Shown here: positions 61,702-64,000 of the stretch, piece after piece | How the letters are laid out: the number at the start of each line of letters is the position of its first letter | Numbering within the stretch: the stretch's first letter is position 1 | Notes under the pieces: model-generated | Seen by the model: the letters and a program-made list of their open reading frames with translations, nothing else | The model's database searches: none | What the model was told of the DNA's origin: nothing | Program-made: the position numbers and the translations under genes | Source: DASVTR01 sp036387475 | GTDB lineage: Bacteria; Acidobacteriota; Blastocatellia; Pyrinomonadales; Pyrinomonadaceae | Assembly (NCBI GenBank): GCA_036387475.1 | Contig: DASVTR010000024.1 | Span: 75,393-139,392, forward strand | DNA length: 64,000 nucleotides | Reading direction: 5' to 3'

Positions 61702-62394
61702 ATGGCTAAACCTGTTCTCATCGTCGAAGACGACCCAGACATCGCCGAGAACCTGCGTTACAATCTGGAACGCGACGGATTGAAGACGCGCGTGGCGGAG
61801 ACGGGCGAGTTGGGGTTGGCGGCGGCGCTCGACGCGCAGGGGCCGCCCGCGCTGATTATCCTTGATTTGATGTTGCCGGGAATGTCGGGTACGGAGTTGT
61901 GCAGACGCCTGCGACGCGAGCCACAGACGCGCCGCACCCCGATCATCATGCTGACGGCGCGCACTTCCGAAGCAGACCGCGTTGCCGGATTGGATTTGGG
62001 CGCAGACGACTACATTACAAAACCTTTCTCGGTGCGCGAGTTGATGGCGCGCGTGCGTGCAGTGTTGCGGCGGGTTGACGAGAATACTGTGGCGCGCTAT
62101 GAGGATAGCCGCCTGCAAATTGATTTCGCGGAGATGCGTGTGACGTGCGACGGCACGAATGTCAGGCTGACGCGCAAGGAGTTTGCGCTCCTGACCACGC
62201 TGGCAAAGGGAGCGGGCCGCGTTGCTACGCGCCAGCAGCTTTTGGATAACGTCTGGGGCTACCAATATTTCGGCGACACGCGCACCCTCGATGTTCACAT
62301 TCGCCGCCTGCGACAGAAACTGGATGCGTGCGGCGACAGTATCGAAACGGTCGTCGGCGTCGGCTACCGATTCGTCGGTTGCGTCAGTAAATAA
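61702..62394 (+). CDS. phoB: Phosphate regulon response regulator PhoB
   Basis: The product has 230 residues. The receiver domain has 'PVLIVEDDPDIAENLRYNLE' and the phosphoacceptor region 'LIILDLMLPGMSGTELC', with the K in 'DYITKPFS'. The OmpR-type winged helix contains 'TRKEFALLTTLAKGAGRVATRQQLLDNVWGYQYFGDTRTLDVHIRRLRQKLD'. It is placed between phoU and phoR, which fixes the assignment within OmpR-family regulators. It would bind the array upstream of pstS. Its start abuts a palindrome. Confidence 0.95.
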   Translation: MAKPVLIVEDDPDIAENLRYNLERDGLKTRVAETGELGLAAALDAQGPPALIILDLMLPGMSGTELCRRLRREPQTRRTPIIMLTARTSEADRVAGLDLGADDYITKPFSVRELMARVRAVLRRVDENTVARYEDSRLQIDFAEMRVTCDGTNVRLTRKEFALLTTLAKGAGRVATRQQLLDNVWGYQYFGDTRTLDVHIRRLRQKLDACGDSIETVVGVGYRFVGCVSK

Positions 62395-62398
62395 AAGG

Positions 62399-62485
62399 GC
62401 GGCAGCGATGAGCGCTTTAAGGGAAGAAAGCGTGGCTGTTCATCTTGAATAGTCTCTCTTTCATCCCTCATCGCTTTGCTGCCAT
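62399..62485. repeat. Palindrome (GCGATGA type) at the phoB-phoR junction
   Basis: GGCAGCGATGAG on the left pairs with CTCATCGCTTTGCTGCC on the right, with one bulge; the interior GGAAGAAAGC is partly matched by CTCTCTTTC. It is more degenerate than the other elements. Confidence 0.75.
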
Positions 62486-62502
62486 TGTTCCTTCCTAACA
62501 TC

Positions 62503-63801
62503 GTGTCTAATCGTTTAAAGCTAGCGCTCATCCTCGGCGGCACGACGCTCTTAGCCCTCATCGCAATCTTCATGCGGCATCCGCTCCTTTCCCTCTTCGC
62601 GCTCTGCGGCCTGCTAATCGGCGCGCTCCTTGCGCAGCTTGCGCTCAGACCTTTGAAAGATGCCCCGCGAGAAACAACAAAAGTCAAAAACGCCGAAGCA
62701 AAAACGACGACGATGAGACAGCCGACCGAGCGTGTCGAAGCGTCGGCTGCGGCTGACGTGATTTCGGCGGGCGCGCTTCTGGAGGCGACGATGAACAGCA
62801 TGCGCGAGGGGATGCTGGTCGTCGACCAGGAGATGCGCATTGTGGCCTCAAATCGCGCGGCGCACGACATTTTCGCGGCGGGCGCAAGCACGCTCGTAGC
62901 CAAACGGCTGAGCGAAGTCACGCGCCAGCCCGCCATTCATCAGGCATTTCGCTCGGCGTTGGAAGATGGCGAACGCGCTGAAACAAAAATCGAGATGCAA
63001 GGCTCTGACAAACGCTCGTTTGACCTGCGCGTCGCCCCCTTGCGTTTCGGCGAGCGCGCTGCCCTGCGCGGCGCTATCGGCGTCTTCTTCGACATCACGC
63101 AGCTCGAACGCCTCGAACGCGTCCGGCAGGAATTTCTCTCTAACGTCTCACACGAACTGCGAACGCCCTTGACGGCCATCATCGCTTTCGTCGAGACGCT
63201 GGAAGAGGGAGCGATTGAAGACGCCGAGAATAATCGACGTTTCCTTTCTGTGATACGCAAAAACGCCACGCGCATGCACCACCTGATTGATGACATTCTG
63301 GAACTCTCTGCTATCGAAGCCGGAATGGTTTCGGTCGAGCCGCAAAGCATACGGCTGCGCCCGCTCGTCGAAGATGTCACGACCGCGCTCGCTTCTCGCG
63401 CAGAGCAGCGCGGCGTTAGTTTGCACAACGAAGTCGCCTCCGAAGCGATTGTTTACGCCGACGCTCGGCGGCTCGAACAAATGCTTGCCAACCTGATTGA
63501 CAATGCAATCAAGTTTAACCGCGAGGGTGGCTCTGTGCGTATCCAATATGAAACGGGCGAGCGCGACCGCATCAGCATCATAGACATGGGCGACGGCATT
63601 TCAGCCGAACACATCCCGCGCATCTTCGAGCGCTTCTACCGCGTTGACCGCGCACGCTCGAGCGAGATGGGCGGCACTGGCCTCGGCCTCGCCATCGTCA
63701 AGCACCTCGCACGCGCACACGGCGGCGAAGCCAGCGTTCAACCAACAACGGGCAGCGGCGCGACCTTCATCATTGAACTCCCCAAAAGAAGTGATGAGTA
63801 A
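62503..63801 (+). CDS. phoR: Phosphate regulon sensor histidine kinase PhoR
   Basis: The product has 432 residues from a GTG at 62503; a TTG at 62476 is possible but lies inside the palindrome. Two N-terminal helices ('LALILGGTTLLALIAIFM', 'LLSLFALCGLLIGALLAQLAL') are followed by a PAS domain ('MNSMREGMLVVDQEMRIVASNRAAHDIF'), the H-box 'EFLSNVSHELRTPLTAIIAFVETL', and ATPase motifs 'NLIDNAIKFNREGG', 'DMGDGISAEHIPRIFERFYRVD' and 'GGTGLGLAIVKHL'. It phosphorylates PhoB when phosphate is low. It is last in the operon. Confidence 0.94.
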   Translation: MSNRLKLALILGGTTLLALIAIFMRHPLLSLFALCGLLIGALLAQLALRPLKDAPRETTKVKNAEAKTTTMRQPTERVEASAAADVISAGALLEATMNSMREGMLVVDQEMRIVASNRAAHDIFAAGASTLVAKRLSEVTRQPAIHQAFRSALEDGERAETKIEMQGSDKRSFDLRVAPLRFGERAALRGAIGVFFDITQLERLERVRQEFLSNVSHELRTPLTAIIAFVETLEEGAIEDAENNRRFLSVIRKNATRMHHLIDDILELSAIEAGMVSVEPQSIRLRPLVEDVTTALASRAEQRGVSLHNEVASEAIVYADARRLEQMLANLIDNAIKFNREGGSVRIQYETGERDRISIIDMGDGISAEHIPRIFERFYRVDRARSSEMGGTGLGLAIVKHLARAHGGEASVQPTTGSGATFIIELPKRSDE

Positions 63802-63860
63802 TGAGCAATGAGTAATGAGTGAAAAACTGTAGCTTTTACTCATTACTTATCGCTCATTAC
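63789..63860. repeat. Heptamer palindrome (AATGAGT/AATGAGC type)
   Basis: AATGAGT-AATGAGC-AATGAGT-AATGAGT is followed by AAAACTGTAGCTTTT and inverted ACTCATTACTT/GCTCATTAC. It covers the end of phoR and ends where the IS1-like element begins, so an inserted element abuts it. Confidence 0.92.
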
Positions 63861-64000
63861 GGTCGTGTCTCAGAAGTGATGTTTGAAAATAAAAAGCTCG
63901 GACAGGTTATTCTTGAGTCGTGCAAACAAAAGAGATCACCTGCCCGAGGTGTTCCCGTGGGAACATCATCAAGCATGGCACAACTCGGGCTGGCAAACAA
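63861..64000 (+). mobile_element. Left end of an IS1-like insertion sequence, partial
   Basis: The sequence change after the palindrome and the GG start (GGTCGTGTCTCAGAAGTG) suggest the left terminal inverted repeat. A transposase-type zinc-ribbon frame begins 59 bases in. The right end lies outside the window, so length, target duplication and intactness are unknown. Confidence 0.65.
63920..64000 (+). CDS. IS1-family InsA-like transposase N-terminus, partial
   Basis: From a GTG at 63920 the frame reads MQTKEITCPRC, then RGNIIKHGTTRAGKQ, and runs off the right edge after 27 codons. The C-P-x-C zinc-ribbon half, followed by 'KxGTT.AGKQ', is the standard N-terminus of InsA-type IS1 transposase subunits. 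Only the first cysteine pair is visible. Confidence 0.75.
   Translation, partial: MQTKEITCPRCSRGNIIKHGTTRAGKQ

Overview
The window looks like chromosome of an Acidobacteriota bacterium, probably class Blastocatellia. This is inferred from gene content, not from a marker-gene comparison: a very large alpha-2-macroglobulin with a carboxypeptidase-regulatory-like module, two membrane Ser/Thr kinases (one with PEGA and TPR modules), many zinc-ribbon membrane proteins, and a GC-rich sequence of Gram-negative type (outer-membrane porin, lipoproteins). Housekeeping genes dominate. There is no prophage, CRISPR array or rRNA. The only mobile DNA seen is the left end of an IS1-like element that runs off the right edge.

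Layout. 1-16.5 kb: partial VOC protein, a 2019-residue alpha-2-macroglobulin, GntR regulator, methyltransferase, acetyl-CoA synthetase, PilZ protein, AI-2E-type permease, enoyl-CoA hydratase, 3-hydroxyacyl-CoA dehydrogenase, zinc-ribbon rhomboid protease, a small acidic protein. 16.5-31 kb: thioredoxin/NHL protein divergent from a Ser/Thr kinase, CheW-like protein, the information-processing run mutS2-dnaG-rpoD, a lipoprotein, a radical SAM protein. 31-41 kb (minus strand): M3-like peptidase and aroB, a candidate free-standing small RNA, the c-di-AMP cluster cdaA-cdaR-glmM, a CDF transporter, a site-2 protease, a MreB-like protein. 41-51 kb: FHA-GAF-cyclase, porin, PPK2 kinase, CHAD protein, exopolyphosphatase, two tandem thymidylate-kinase-like proteins, a thioredoxin-fold ferredoxin. 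51-56.5 kb: CBS protein, SixA-type phosphatase, a second Ser/Thr kinase, two small membrane proteins. 56.7-63.8 kb: a complete phosphate regulon pstS-pstC-pstA-pstB-phoU-phoB-phoR, preceded by an 11-bp-phased array of PhoB-box-like heptamers. Phosphate uptake and polyphosphate turnover therefore lie within about 18 kb of each other.

The most unusual feature is not a gene. At least 22 junctions between genes hold a long imperfect palindrome whose arms are tandem runs of about 7 bp units. The unit differs from element to element (CAGTTTT, GAACGAT, TCTGGAG, GGTCAGT, TTTGGAT, GTCAGAA, GTAAAAG, AATGAGT and others), while the design stays the same: heptamers, a short centre, inverted heptamers. In the pst-pho operon and the cda cluster nearly every junction carries an element of a different sequence type, often ending 0-6 bp from the next start codon, where no Shine-Dalgarno sequence is visible. 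Other notable points are a roughly 118-nt three-hairpin RNA with its own promoter and terminator near 34.0 kb, three GspG-pseudopilin-like modules built into the alpha-2-macroglobulin, and a thymidylate-kinase paralogue whose Walker-A lysine is arginine.
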